A stretch of 21,668 nucleotides of DNA. Source: a virus. Positions 1 through 8,148 of this stretch are shown piece by piece. Both the position numbers and the translations under genes were made by a program. Position 1 is the stretch's first letter. The number at the start of each line of letters is the position of its first letter. The stretch is taken from IMG/VR virus record IMGVR_UViG_3300017760_000125, positions 1-21,668 of that record; one strand, given 5' to 3'. The notes under the pieces are model-generated. The model was not told the origin of the DNA. It did not search any database and worked only from the letters and a program-made list of their open reading frames with translations.

Positions 1-2010
1 AAAAAAGATAACAAAAAAAAAAAAAAAGTTATTAAAAGTAACGAAGGCTTCATAGTATCTATTCAGAAAGAGAATAAAAAAAATATTTTATTTGTGGTTA
101 TACACGCCAAAAAAGAAAGAATAATAGAAGCTGGACAAGATATAGCAGAAAAAAAAGCTTTTTATTCTGCTCAAGCTTTAAATGAATATGGTATAGCAAG
201 AGATAACTTTGCTAAAAAAGAAGAAACATTTAGAACTATAGATACTCAACTAAAATCTTTAGGTGGTGATGCTACTAAAGAAGATATTGGAACAGCTTTA
301 GCAAAAGCAGAAATAGGTTCTGTAGAGTTTGCTAAACTTGATGACGAAAAACAAAAAAGAGTTATTGAAAGTTACTATGGAAACATAGAAGCTTTTGATA
401 AAGATGGTAATCTTGTTGGTTTAAATTCTGATATAGAAGGTAAAAAATATAGAGTTAGTGGTAATTATAATCAAGCTCCAAAAGTTCCTAAGTTAGAAGA
501 TTACTATAATGATGAAATGTTTATGAAAGCTGAAGAAGATATTAAGAATAATGTTAAAGGAGAATGGACAGACTTTATTAATAGAATCAGAGGTAAAGAC
601 CAAAGAACTATAACAGATGATGATGGAACAGAAAGAAAAATTTCTGCTAGTGAAGACATATTATTTAAATTACAGAATGATGTTGAGACAGGCTATCAAA
701 ACGCTAGAACTGAATCAAGAAATTTAGGAATATTAGATGATAATCCTTATGAGTTTAGTGCATTAGAAAGTGCTAAAGCTGCATCAGATTTTTCTGAGTT
801 TATGAATGTCCCTCCTAATTATTTATTTAATGAAGATGATGATAGATTTCCTACAATGAAAGAAGCTAAAAAAGATGATTATCTTAAGTTTAAAAACGAA
901 TTTATGGACTTTCAACCTGTAGATTCATTACAGCTTGATTATCTTAACGGTATTGTAGCTAATACTTTACCTGAAGAACTAGTAAAAAATATGTTTGTTG
1001 TTGATTCAGAGACTAAAAAAACAGTATTAACTCCGTTTGGTCAAAAAATATTATCTGACATTAGACCTATTATTACAGCTAACACAAAAGATATGTTAGG
1101 TCAATTAAATCTGTTAGCTAATTCAAGTAACGATGCAGAAGTCTTATACTCTGTGCAAAATTTTGATAGTTTTATAAGTGCAAATAATTTAAGTAACAGT
1201 GTACAAAATGAACTAAGTGCTAGATTACTTACATTTACAGATGAAAATTTTAAACTTTATTTTGATTCTAAAGAAAGACCATATATTATGGGAAGAGATA
1301 TAGTAACTCAAGAAAACTTAGCAATTATTGAACAGGAAGTTGGATTAAATGTATTTAAAAATCAACTTGATGATAAACTTACTAAGGCATTTAATTCAGA
1401 TACTTCTTTATTTAAAAAAACAGATTTAAATGAAAAAAGAAAAGAATTAGATGATATTATCAAAGCAGAAGTAGATATGGTTGTAAGTGGTAAAACATTA
1501 AAAGAGCCAGAAGAAGCAGCAACAACCAACTTTGTTCCTACAATAACTGATGATATGGTTACATACACATATACTGACCCAACAACTAATATTACTGACG
1601 TTAAAGAAATTAGTATTATTCAAATAGAAAATTTTGATAGCGAATTAAAACAAAAATTTAAAGAAATGAATCCTGAATCTTTTAAATTATATGAAGAATA
1701 TCAGTTAAATAAAAAAGAACAAGCAGCAAGAGAGCCTATGAAAACTCAAGTAGAAGATTTATTTACTGGTAATGAAAGTATAGATTCTATAATTAGTTCT
1801 ATTCCTAAACCAAAAATAGGACAAGGTAGAGGTGCTAAAGATAATCCAGCTTATTCTGAATGGATGGAAAATAACAAAGAAGTATTTAATAATTTAATAG
1901 ATGGAATTTTAGATATAGAACCTGATAAAGGAAAGAAAAATAAAGTTAATCCTGAGTGGACAGCATGGAATAAAAAATATAAGGATATACTTAAAATAGG
2001 AAAACAATAA
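1..2010 (+). CDS. Internal virion protein, gp15 position (5' incomplete)
   Basis: The reading frame is open from base 1 to the TAA at 2008-2010, about 669 codons. No in-frame ATG occurs before 94, and the GTG at 94 has no Shine-Dalgarno sequence, so the real start probably lies left of the window; a GTG start at 94 (638 residues) is the alternative. The protein is hydrophilic, rich in Lys, Glu, Asp and Asn, with long helix-forming stretches, no signal peptide and no membrane segment. I recognise no domain. The call rests on position and size: it comes just before a giant virion-type protein and a lysozyme-domain protein, like T7 gene 15 before gene 16. Its stop overlaps the next start (TAATG). 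The N-terminal part is Lys-rich and includes a 15-A run at 13-27, where a frameshift error or slippage could occur. Function is inference; that the frame is coding is nearly certain. Confidence 0.6.
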   Translation, partial: KKDNKKKKKVIKSNEGFIVSIQKENKKNILFVVIHAKKERIIEAGQDIAEKKAFYSAQALNEYGIARDNFAKKEETFRTIDTQLKSLGGDATKEDIGTALAKAEIGSVEFAKLDDEKQKRVIESYYGNIEAFDKDGNLVGLNSDIEGKKYRVSGNYNQAPKVPKLEDYYNDEMFMKAEEDIKNNVKGEWTDFINRIRGKDQRTITDDDGTERKISASEDILFKLQNDVETGYQNARTESRNLGILDDNPYEFSALESAKAASDFSEFMNVPPNYLFNEDDDRFPTMKEAKKDDYLKFKNEFMDFQPVDSLQLDYLNGIVANTLPEELVKNMFVVDSETKKTVLTPFGQKILSDIRPIITANTKDMLGQLNLLANSSNDAEVLYSVQNFDSFISANNLSNSVQNELSARLLTFTDENFKLYFDSKERPYIMGRDIVTQENLAIIEQEVGLNVFKNQLDDKLTKAFNSDTSLFKKTDLNEKRKELDDIIKAEVDMVVSGKTLKEPEEAATTNFVPTITDDMVTYTYTDPTTNITDVKEISIIQIENFDSELKQKFKEMNPESFKLYEEYQLNKKEQAAREPMKTQVEDLFTGNESIDSIISSIPKPKIGQGRGAKDNPAYSEWMENNKEVFNNLIDGILDIEPDKGKKNKVNPEWTAWNKKYKDILKIGKQ

Positions 2011-5000
2011 TGACTGATATTTTTGGAGGAAGTCCGATATCTACAAAAAAATCAGAAGGTGATATATTTGGAGGAACTTCAGTAGAACAACCTGTAGAAC
2101 AACCTGGTGATATATTTGGAGGAACTTCAGTAGAACAACCTGGTGATATATTTGGAGGAACTCCATTATCTGCAGTTTCTAGTTCTACTCCTGGATATGT
2201 TCCAAGTGAAACAGAAAAAGCTAAGTATGGTTTTTCTAAAGAACCTTGGATAGGTGGTAGTGCGTGGAGATTAATTCAAGCAACGACTGGTATGGGAGTA
2301 GAGGGTGATACTTTTGCAGAGCGTAGAGAAAATGCTTGGAACAGACACATGGATGAAGTGTATGAAAAATATCCATGGGCAAAAGGTGGAGACTTTGATA
2401 TGGATGCTGCCGTTATAGGTGGTGAAGTATCTTCTATTATGGCTGACCCACTTCTATGGATACCTTGGATTGGTTGGGGTGGTAAAGTTTATAAGACTGG
2501 ACAGGTAGGAAGTAAAGCTTATCAAACTGCAACTACTGCAGGAAAGACAGCGGCACAATTAAAAAGAGCAGCGGCAGTAGGAGGTTTTAGTGGTACTGTT
2601 GCAGGTGCTGACATGGGTCTTAGATTACTAGATAAAGATGGTCGTATAGACCCTAAGACATGGGCAACAACAACAGGAATAGCTACGGTATTTGGAGCAG
2701 CTTTACCTTTAGCTGGTGCTGGTGGTTCAAAAGCTTTAGAAAAACTTTTACCTAATTATTTTAAAGGTGGAGATAAAGTAGCAGAAGAAGTACTGTCTTC
2801 GTCTGTAGATGAAATAGTAAAAAGAAATGCTAAAGCAGGTATATCTACTAAAACAATAAAAGAAATAGCTTCTAATCCAATTATTGCTGCAGGTAGAGAA
2901 TCTTTACACAGTGCTCAATTAAGATTTAATCAGTTAAAACAATTAGAATTATCCCTTCCTGAAGTAATAAAACTAGATAAAGTAAATACTCAGTTAGATA
3001 AAATTATAAGTAAAGGTGGAAAAATAAAACAAATTATTCCAGGTGAACAAGCTGCTAAACTTAGACAAGAAAAATTACAGCTACAAAAAATTCTTAACTC
3101 TGATAAAAAATTTGAAGAGCTTACCGATATAAAACTACAATCAGATAGACAAGTAGCAGATAGATTAAGACAACAAATAAGTGATGAGTGGGATTCTATA
3201 ACTTATTCTTCAGGTAAAATACTAGCTGATATACAAGAAGAACTTTATAAAAAAGGTGGTGCTGCTATCTTTACAGATAGAGTATTAAAATCTGTTGCAG
3301 CTAGTGTAACTTATCCAGCTTTTTTTGGTTTAACTGGTGGTGTTATGGGTGCTGTGTCTAGTGATGATGATGCAACTGTTCAGAATTGGGCAATGAGTGG
3401 AGCTGCTATTGGTCTTGCTTATAGATTTGGATTACAAAGAAAAATAATTCCTAAACAAGTAAGTGATGATGTGTTTGGTTATCAGTTTAGAAACTGGTTA
3501 AACTTAGGAATGAGAAGAACTAAAATATTTTTAGGTATGACTCTTGGAACTAAGTTAGAAGCTAGAGGACCAGTAATGGAAAAACTTTCTAAGTTAATGT
3601 TTCCTAGTTTTAGAGGTGGTAACTTTAACAATGTTCAGTCTCAAGCAGAACTAAGGGGTTATGAAAAGAAACAAGTAATATTTGGTCAAGTATTTAAAGG
3701 TAACTTTGATTTAGTGAAAAATAAAGATGCACAAGAAATAGCAATAGCTATAAGTAATGGAGCTAAACTTAAAGATAATATTTATTTTAAAGACGGTAGA
3801 GTTTTAAAACTATCAGATATAAAGACAGACAATAGAGATTTATATAGGTCAGCTATACAGATATCTAAAGGTTCTGATATGTTCTTTAAAGAACTATATG
3901 ATGATGCTGCATCTGTAGGTTTTAAATTAGCACCTGAAGTAAAAAAATATTTTAGAAGAATTTATGATTTAAAAGCTGTAACAGAAAACAAAGAACAATT
4001 TATAGAAGATGTAGCACAAGCTCTTAGAAAACAAGGACTAAGAAACAAAGAAAATGGCACAGCTAAAACAGCTATTAGTTTAAATGCCGCAAAGAAAAAA
4101 GCAGAAGGTATTTTTAATAATATTAAGAGTAATGACTTTCAACAAATTCTTGACCCTAAAAAAATGATGGCAGGAAAAGAGTTTGTTAAGACTTTTGATT
4201 TACCTTTAAGTGATAGTTTAATTAAAAAAAGAGTTATTACAGGTGATTATGATTTAGTTGATGGGCCTCTTGCAAAATACTTTGTAAATGATGTGTCTTC
4301 TGTATTAAATGATACCGTTAATAAATCATATAAGTCAATAGAGTTTGCTAGAATATTTGGTGCAAAAGGAGAAAGATTAAATTACTTATTAAAAGATTTA
4401 GATGACCAATATAGAAACTCTGGTTTTGCTAAGCTAATGGATGGTAAAAATATTTCTTCACCTCATCAAGATGATTTAAAACATTTAGCTTATTCTGTTA
4501 ATGCTATGTTTGGTAGACATGGTTCAACTGTATACAATCAACAAGCTAATACAGTAGCTGCTTGGGTATCTGCTTTAACAAACATGAGACTAATGGGTAC
4601 TGTTTCTCTTGCAAACCTTGGTGATATACTTCAAACATTTCAAAACAGTACAAGTTTTAAAAGTTGGGTACAAGGAACATACGCTTCATTCAGAACACCT
4701 AAACTTCCTTTCACAGAAAGAGGTCTTCCTGATATGAATAAGATGAGTCCTGCTGACTTAATGTATATTCATCAAGACCAACTATTAAGAAAATCACTAC
4801 AAAGAACTGGTGCTGGAGCATTTGGTCCTGAACAAGGAGTAACTCCACAAGCTTTAGAATGGGCACAGCTAAGTAATGAAAAGTTTTTTAAACTTGTAGG
4901 TCTTGAAGATGTTACTTTGTTTTCAAGAAAGTATGCATTTAATGTAGGTGCTGTTGATGGTTTAAATATAGCAAAAGAATTATCTAAAATGTATACAGGA

Positions 5001-5849
5001 AGTGGTAAAAGTTTTGGTCAGTTGTTTACTGAAAGAACTTTTGCAGGTAATAAATTTAGAGACTTATTAAAAAGAGCACAATCTTATAACTTATTAGATA
5101 TAAAAGGTGGAGTGCCTACTAACTTTGATGAAGTAATTAAACATGGTTCTTTTAAAAGTTATAAAGAAGCTATGCAAGATAAACTAGGTGTTCGTTACTT
5201 ACAAAGAACTGGTCAAACTGTAATGAATAGAGATGCTATTATACCTAATGTAGGTAACAGAATGTTATTTACACAAAGTAAAAATCCTTTTATTAAACTA
5301 CTTGGACAGTTTAGTTCTTGGGCACAAGCTAAATCAGCACAAACTAATTCATTACTACAAAGAATAGAAGAGGGAGATGCAAAACTAGCTTTTAAAATGT
5401 TAGCAGTTATACCTATTTATACAGCCGTTCATCAAGTAAGACAATACATAAAGAACGGTTTTAATCCTACCGATACAGAAAGTGCTGTTGACCCTTTATT
5501 AGATGGTTGGGCATTGACAGGTAATAATGGTTGGTTATTAAATCAAACTTATTCTTATTTAACATATAATAGTAATAGACCTCTTGCTATTTTTCCTGGA
5601 TATGAAACAGTAACAGCTTTACCTAATTTAGGATTTGATATATTTGATAGTAAAACAAAGTTAAGTCAAGACATGATGGAATTTTTTGATGACGTAGCTC
5701 CAACTCCAGAGTTTAGAACTATAGCCGCAGATTTTGCTCCTGATTATTTAGGATTTTTAGATTATCAAAAATATAAAGAGATGAATAGAGCAGATAAAAC
5801 TATTGAAAGTAATAAAATATTTGATGTAAAAGGAACAGGAATAAGATAA
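2010..5849 (+). CDS. Giant internal virion protein, gp16 position, with N-terminal DIFGG repeats
   Basis: A 1279-residue protein, close to the length of T7 gp16 (about 1318), directly after a gp15-sized gene and before a lysozyme-domain gene, so an ejectable core or internal virion protein that helps the genome cross the envelope is the best call. The N-terminus carries DIFGG four times (residues 3-7, 18-22, 34-38, 46-50), two of them within a DIFGGTSVEQPG unit. Small-residue-rich hydrophobic stretches near residues 190-245 and 430-475 could be membrane-active. Much of the rest is charged helix, for example around 310-400. I see no soluble lytic transglycosylase motif, unlike the T7 gp16 N-terminus; the muramidase is in the next gene. 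The start ATG shares its A with the previous stop. Function is inferred from size and order, not from sequence motifs. Confidence 0.6.
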   Translation: MTDIFGGSPISTKKSEGDIFGGTSVEQPVEQPGDIFGGTSVEQPGDIFGGTPLSAVSSSTPGYVPSETEKAKYGFSKEPWIGGSAWRLIQATTGMGVEGDTFAERRENAWNRHMDEVYEKYPWAKGGDFDMDAAVIGGEVSSIMADPLLWIPWIGWGGKVYKTGQVGSKAYQTATTAGKTAAQLKRAAAVGGFSGTVAGADMGLRLLDKDGRIDPKTWATTTGIATVFGAALPLAGAGGSKALEKLLPNYFKGGDKVAEEVLSSSVDEIVKRNAKAGISTKTIKEIASNPIIAAGRESLHSAQLRFNQLKQLELSLPEVIKLDKVNTQLDKIISKGGKIKQIIPGEQAAKLRQEKLQLQKILNSDKKFEELTDIKLQSDRQVADRLRQQISDEWDSITYSSGKILADIQEELYKKGGAAIFTDRVLKSVAASVTYPAFFGLTGGVMGAVSSDDDATVQNWAMSGAAIGLAYRFGLQRKIIPKQVSDDVFGYQFRNWLNLGMRRTKIFLGMTLGTKLEARGPVMEKLSKLMFPSFRGGNFNNVQSQAELRGYEKKQVIFGQVFKGNFDLVKNKDAQEIAIAISNGAKLKDNIYFKDGRVLKLSDIKTDNRDLYRSAIQISKGSDMFFKELYDDAASVGFKLAPEVKKYFRRIYDLKAVTENKEQFIEDVAQALRKQGLRNKENGTAKTAISLNAAKKKAEGIFNNIKSNDFQQILDPKKMMAGKEFVKTFDLPLSDSLIKKRVITGDYDLVDGPLAKYFVNDVSSVLNDTVNKSYKSIEFARIFGAKGERLNYLLKDLDDQYRNSGFAKLMDGKNISSPHQDDLKHLAYSVNAMFGRHGSTVYNQQANTVAAWVSALTNMRLMGTVSLANLGDILQTFQNSTSFKSWVQGTYASFRTPKLPFTERGLPDMNKMSPADLMYIHQDQLLRKSLQRTGAGAFGPEQGVTPQALEWAQLSNEKFFKLVGLEDVTLFSRKYAFNVGAVDGLNIAKELSKMYTGSGKSFGQLFTERTFAGNKFRDLLKRAQSYNLLDIKGGVPTNFDEVIKHGSFKSYKEAMQDKLGVRYLQRTGQTVMNRDAIIPNVGNRMLFTQSKNPFIKLLGQFSSWAQAKSAQTNSLLQRIEEGDAKLAFKMLAVIPIYTAVHQVRQYIKNGFNPTDTESAVDPLLDGWALTGNNGWLLNQTYSYLTYNSNRPLAIFPGYETVTALPNLGFDIFDSKTKLSQDMMEFFDDVAPTPEFRTIAADFAPDYLGFLDYQKYKEMNRADKTIESNKIFDVKGTGIR
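2058..2163 (+). repeat. Imperfect coding tandem repeat (DIFGGTSVEQPG, 36-nt unit)
   Basis: Three near-identical DNA copies encode DIFGG followed by TSVEQP or TPL. One copy has a 12-nt VEQP insertion, so unit spacing is 48 and then 36 nt. A fourth, diverged DIFGG lies at the very N-terminus outside this span. DNA identity between copies is very high, which suggests recent expansion within the gene. Confidence 0.8.
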
Positions 5850-5850
5850 C

Positions 5851-7509
5851 ATGAGTGGATATAAAGATTATTTATCAGAAGAAATGCAAGGAGCTATAGA
5901 GACTCCTACTAAATCTAAAAGAACAAGACTTTCTCAGTTTAGGCACGGAGGATATCATAGTTCTATGGATGAGTTTTTTACTGCTGGTAAGAAATCTTAT
6001 GGAGTAAGAAATGTAGATGTAGCTAAGTTAGGAAAATATGGTAGTCCTGGAAGAGCAGGTAATCCTAGATTTGCTACAGCAGAATTTTTTGGTAAAACTT
6101 TTATGAGTAATGGTGGTGAAGTTATTACACCTGATAATATAGAAAAATTTAAAGAAACTATTAGACAAGCAGAAGGACTTAGACTTGAACCTTACAAAGA
6201 TAAAGATAAATATTCTGTAGGTTATGGTCACTTACTAGTAGATGGACCTACTGGTAATATTTCTGTTGATAGGATAGATAAAAAAGATGCAGAACAATTG
6301 TTAGAAAAAGATGTACAAGTAAGATTAAAAGAAGTTAATCGTTTACTGCCAGACTTTACAAACTTTCCTGAAGATGCACAACAAGCTATCTTTAGTGAGT
6401 ACTATAGAGGTTCAATAGGTCAGAGTGATGTTACTCGTGCACTTATAAATGCAGGTAGATACAAAGACGCAGCTAAAGAATTTTTAAATAATGATGAATA
6501 TAAAAATGCTGATAAAAATAAAATGGGTGGTATTAAAAAAAGAATGGAAGCTGTATCAGAAGCTTTGATGAACATGTCAGAAAAAAAATTTCTTAATGAT
6601 ACTATAGTTCCAGAAAGAAAACCATTTAGATATGGTGGTGGTGCTGACGCAGGAGCTGGTAGTGGCTTTGGTGGTGGCAATAAAGGCAATAAAGGTAATA
6701 AAGGTGGTAATAAAGGTGGTAATAAAGGTGGTAATAAAGGTGGAAGTTTAAGAGATAGTGGAATGGTACAAGGCTCATCTGGATATGGCCCAGCAGGTGC
6801 AGGTGGACAGGCACTAGGACCTAGTGGTAATCAAGGTGGTAATCAAGGTGGTAATCAAGGTGGTAATCAAGGTGGTGGACAAGACGCAGGTGCGAGTAGT
6901 TCAAGTGGAGATTCAGGAGCAGGTGCTGGAGTAAGTCAAGATGTAAGTGATTCAATAGGAGGAGGAGGAGCTGCAAATCCAAATCTACAACAAGGAGCAC
7001 AAGGAACTGTTAGTACCACTACTAAAAAAGCAGTTAAGAAAGCTAATAATTTACTAAATAATAGTATATATGGTACTTATAATTATACAACTAGTAATAC
7101 AGATTTTTTTGGCAACCCTATTGGCTCTACAATTACTGCTATTAATGAAGGTATTAAATCAGCTGGAAATGTAGGTGTATATGGTTCACTTTTTGGTAAC
7201 CCTACAAGTGCATCTTTAGGAATACAAAATACTTTAAGTCCTGAAAATGTACAAGGTTTAAATTTTGCAGGAACTGAAACAGATTTAGTAGGTAATTTAA
7301 ATACAAATGTTGGTAATTATAATATAGATGCTAATGTTAATTTTGGTGAGGATAGTGGTACACTTGGTATAAGTAGAGACTTTGATTTTAATATAGGTAA
7401 TCAAGATATTAATGCTACTCTCGGAGCACAAGTAGATGAAGAGGGAAATCTTTCACCTACTGTTGCAGTTAGTTTTAAAAAGGGCGGTCTGTTAGACAGA
7501 AGCCGATAA
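5851..7509 (+). CDS. Virion-associated or lytic muramidase (GH24, T4 lysozyme type) with Gly-rich repeats
   Basis: This 552-residue protein has a lysozyme domain at about residues 95-240. Residues 108-127 read EGLRL...YKD...YSVGYGH, matching the GH24 catalytic region of T4 lysozyme: Glu108 is the general acid, Asp117 matches Asp20, and Ser122 takes the place of Thr26, with one residue fewer between them. Before it lies an approx. 90-residue Gly/Lys-rich region of unknown role; after it a low-complexity linker (about 265-375) with NKGG and NQGG arrays, then an alternating polar/hydrophobic, Asn-rich, beta-strand-like C-terminus (about 440-552). An endolysin would normally be far shorter, so a virion-associated peptidoglycan hydrolase or tail-linked enzyme seems likelier. 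However, Hsp20 and holin-like genes follow, so a role in lysis remains possible. Muramidase domain: confident. Virion location: inference. Confidence 0.75.
   Translation: MSGYKDYLSEEMQGAIETPTKSKRTRLSQFRHGGYHSSMDEFFTAGKKSYGVRNVDVAKLGKYGSPGRAGNPRFATAEFFGKTFMSNGGEVITPDNIEKFKETIRQAEGLRLEPYKDKDKYSVGYGHLLVDGPTGNISVDRIDKKDAEQLLEKDVQVRLKEVNRLLPDFTNFPEDAQQAIFSEYYRGSIGQSDVTRALINAGRYKDAAKEFLNNDEYKNADKNKMGGIKKRMEAVSEALMNMSEKKFLNDTIVPERKPFRYGGGADAGAGSGFGGGNKGNKGNKGGNKGGNKGGNKGGSLRDSGMVQGSSGYGPAGAGGQALGPSGNQGGNQGGNQGGNQGGGQDAGASSSSGDSGAGAGVSQDVSDSIGGGGAANPNLQQGAQGTVSTTTKKAVKKANNLLNNSIYGTYNYTTSNTDFFGNPIGSTITAINEGIKSAGNVGVYGSLFGNPTSASLGIQNTLSPENVQGLNFAGTETDLVGNLNTNVGNYNIDANVNFGEDSGTLGISRDFDFNIGNQDINATLGAQVDEEGNLSPTVAVSFKKGGLLDRSR
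6679..6743 (+). repeat. Tandem repeat encoding NKG/NKGG
   Basis: Short copies of aataaagg(c/t) grade into 12-nt copies of aataaaggtggt. They encode an NKGN-to-NKGG array at about residues 277-298 of the muramidase-domain protein: a positively charged, flexible linker. Confidence 0.85.
6829..6876 (+). repeat. Tandem repeat encoding NQGG (four perfect 12-nt units)
   Basis: Four identical copies of aatcaaggtggt encode NQGG x4 at about residues 327-342. Only one base per unit (c for a) separates it from the NKGG array about 85 nt upstream, so the two arrays probably share an origin, with the charge switched from Lys to Gln. Confidence 0.85.
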
Positions 7510-7516
7510 ATATTTG

Positions 7517-7537
7517 GAGTGGCTAAAGGTAGCACTC
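7517..7537 (+). promoter_or_regulatory. Bulged RNA hairpin upstream of hsp20
   Basis: GAGTG-G-CTA, loop AAGG, TAG-CACTC: an 8-bp stem with one bulged G and a 4-nt loop, 49 nt before the hsp20 ATG. No U-run follows, so it does not look like an intrinsic terminator. A hairpin of the same design lies at 8109-8129. A processing site, mRNA stabiliser or protein-binding site are options; the structure is seen, the role is not. Confidence 0.5.
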
Positions 7538-7586
7538 TAGATGACAACAATAACAACAATAACTTGCTTAATGAAAGGAGTTAATT

Positions 7587-8024
7587 ATGAACCTACCTAC
7601 AAATAGAAGAGGTCTCGTATTCAACGCAGACCCATTTAAAAACTTAACAGTTGGATTCGATTCTTTATTCGACCAACTATCTTCACTGTCAGACTTTGAA
7701 GCACCGAGTTATCCGCCTTACAATATTCGTAAGATTGGTAATGATGGTTACGAACTTGAGATGGCTCTAGCTGGATTCAGTAAGAGTGATGTCAATGTAG
7801 AAGTAAAAGAAGATACATTAACTGTGTCAGCTTCAAAAGAAGGTAAAGATGAAGAGAATAGTTTTCTTCACAGAGGAATAGCTAAAAGGTCTTTCACTCG
7901 TAAGTGGACTTTAGCAGAACATCTTGAAGTAAAGGATGCTGAATTGAAAGATGGTATTCTTTTAATTAAGATGAAACTTAATCTTCCAGAAGAAAAGAAA
8001 GCTAAAACAATAAAAATAAAATAA
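7587..8024 (+). CDS. Small heat-shock protein (Hsp20, IbpA-like)
   Basis: A 145-residue ATP-independent holdase of the alpha-crystallin family, expected to bind unfolding proteins in the host cytoplasm during virion assembly. It resembles bacterial IbpA/IbpB in layout: an N-terminal arm with a GFDSLF motif (IbpA has GFDRLF), YPPYNI before the alpha-crystallin domain, A-G-F in the first strands, and a (V/I)-x-(V/I)-type C-terminal tail (KTIKIK). The start follows AAAGGAG with good spacing. Hsp20 genes are known from marine cyanophages and other marine phages. It stands between the muramidase-domain gene and the lysis-like genes, set apart by structured gaps on both sides, so it may be its own translational unit. 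It uses noticeably more C-ending codons (TTC, GAC) than the virion genes to its left, consistent with separate acquisition or strong expression. Confidence 0.93.
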   Translation: MNLPTNRRGLVFNADPFKNLTVGFDSLFDQLSSLSDFEAPSYPPYNIRKIGNDGYELEMALAGFSKSDVNVEVKEDTLTVSASKEGKDEENSFLHRGIAKRSFTRKWTLAEHLEVKDAELKDGILLIKMKLNLPEEKKAKTIKIK

Positions 8025-8094
8025 CCTCGTGTTTGGGGCAGGAGGCATTTTCTGTGCATTTTAGACGAAAAAAAACGCTCTAGGATGCACGAGG
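8025..8094 (+). promoter_or_regulatory. Structured intergenic RNA: 12-bp hairpin plus competing long-range pairing
   Basis: Bases 8054-8065 pair with 8079-8090 over 12 consecutive positions in RNA (two are G-U), with a C/G-closed A8 loop. Separately, CCTCGTG at 8025-8031, right after the hsp20 stop, is the exact complement of CACGAGG at 8088-8094; it shares 8088-8090 with the hairpin, so the full pairings compete. No U-tract follows. Candidates are an RNase III-type processing site, an mRNA 3' stabiliser or a switch controlling the lysis genes. The pairings are seen; function is inferred. Confidence 0.5.
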
Positions 8095-8108
8095 ATTAAC
8101 AAATCGGA

Positions 8109-8129
8109 GGTGTCTAGTACCCTAGCACC
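8109..8129 (+). promoter_or_regulatory. Bulged RNA hairpin upstream of the lysis-like genes
   Basis: GGTG-T-CTAG, loop TACC, CTAG-CACC: an 8-bp stem with a single bulged T and a 4-nt loop, 19 nt before the 18-residue ORF. It shares the GTG-N-CTA...TAG-CAC core, bulge position and loop size with the hairpin at 7517-7537, while the outer and inner pairs differ. No U-tract follows, so a terminator is unlikely. Confidence 0.5.
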
Positions 8130-8148
8130 CCCCTAAAAAGGAGATAAA

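Noticed and set aside
5513-5545. TTGACA on the rightward strand within the giant virion gene
   Set aside because: No acceptable -10 at 16-18 nt; inside a clear coding region.
6626-6814. Leftward frame rich in His/Leu/Tyr repeats
   Set aside because: Mirror image of the NKGG/NQGG coding repeats on the other strand.
6679-6876. Short direct repeats as a possible CRISPR array
   Set aside because: 12-nt units without spacers, in frame and coding for Asn-Lys/Gln-Gly-Gly.
7541-7606. 21-codon ORF starting MTTITTITCLMKG, similar in look to a threonine/isoleucine attenuator leader
   Set aside because: No ribosome site, runs into hsp20, and arises from a 9-nt repeat of acaacaata; a biosynthetic leader makes no sense next to hsp20.
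8025-8148. tRNA or attachment site in the gap after hsp20
   Set aside because: The stems do not form a cloverleaf, no integrase is present, and no matching direct repeat was seen.
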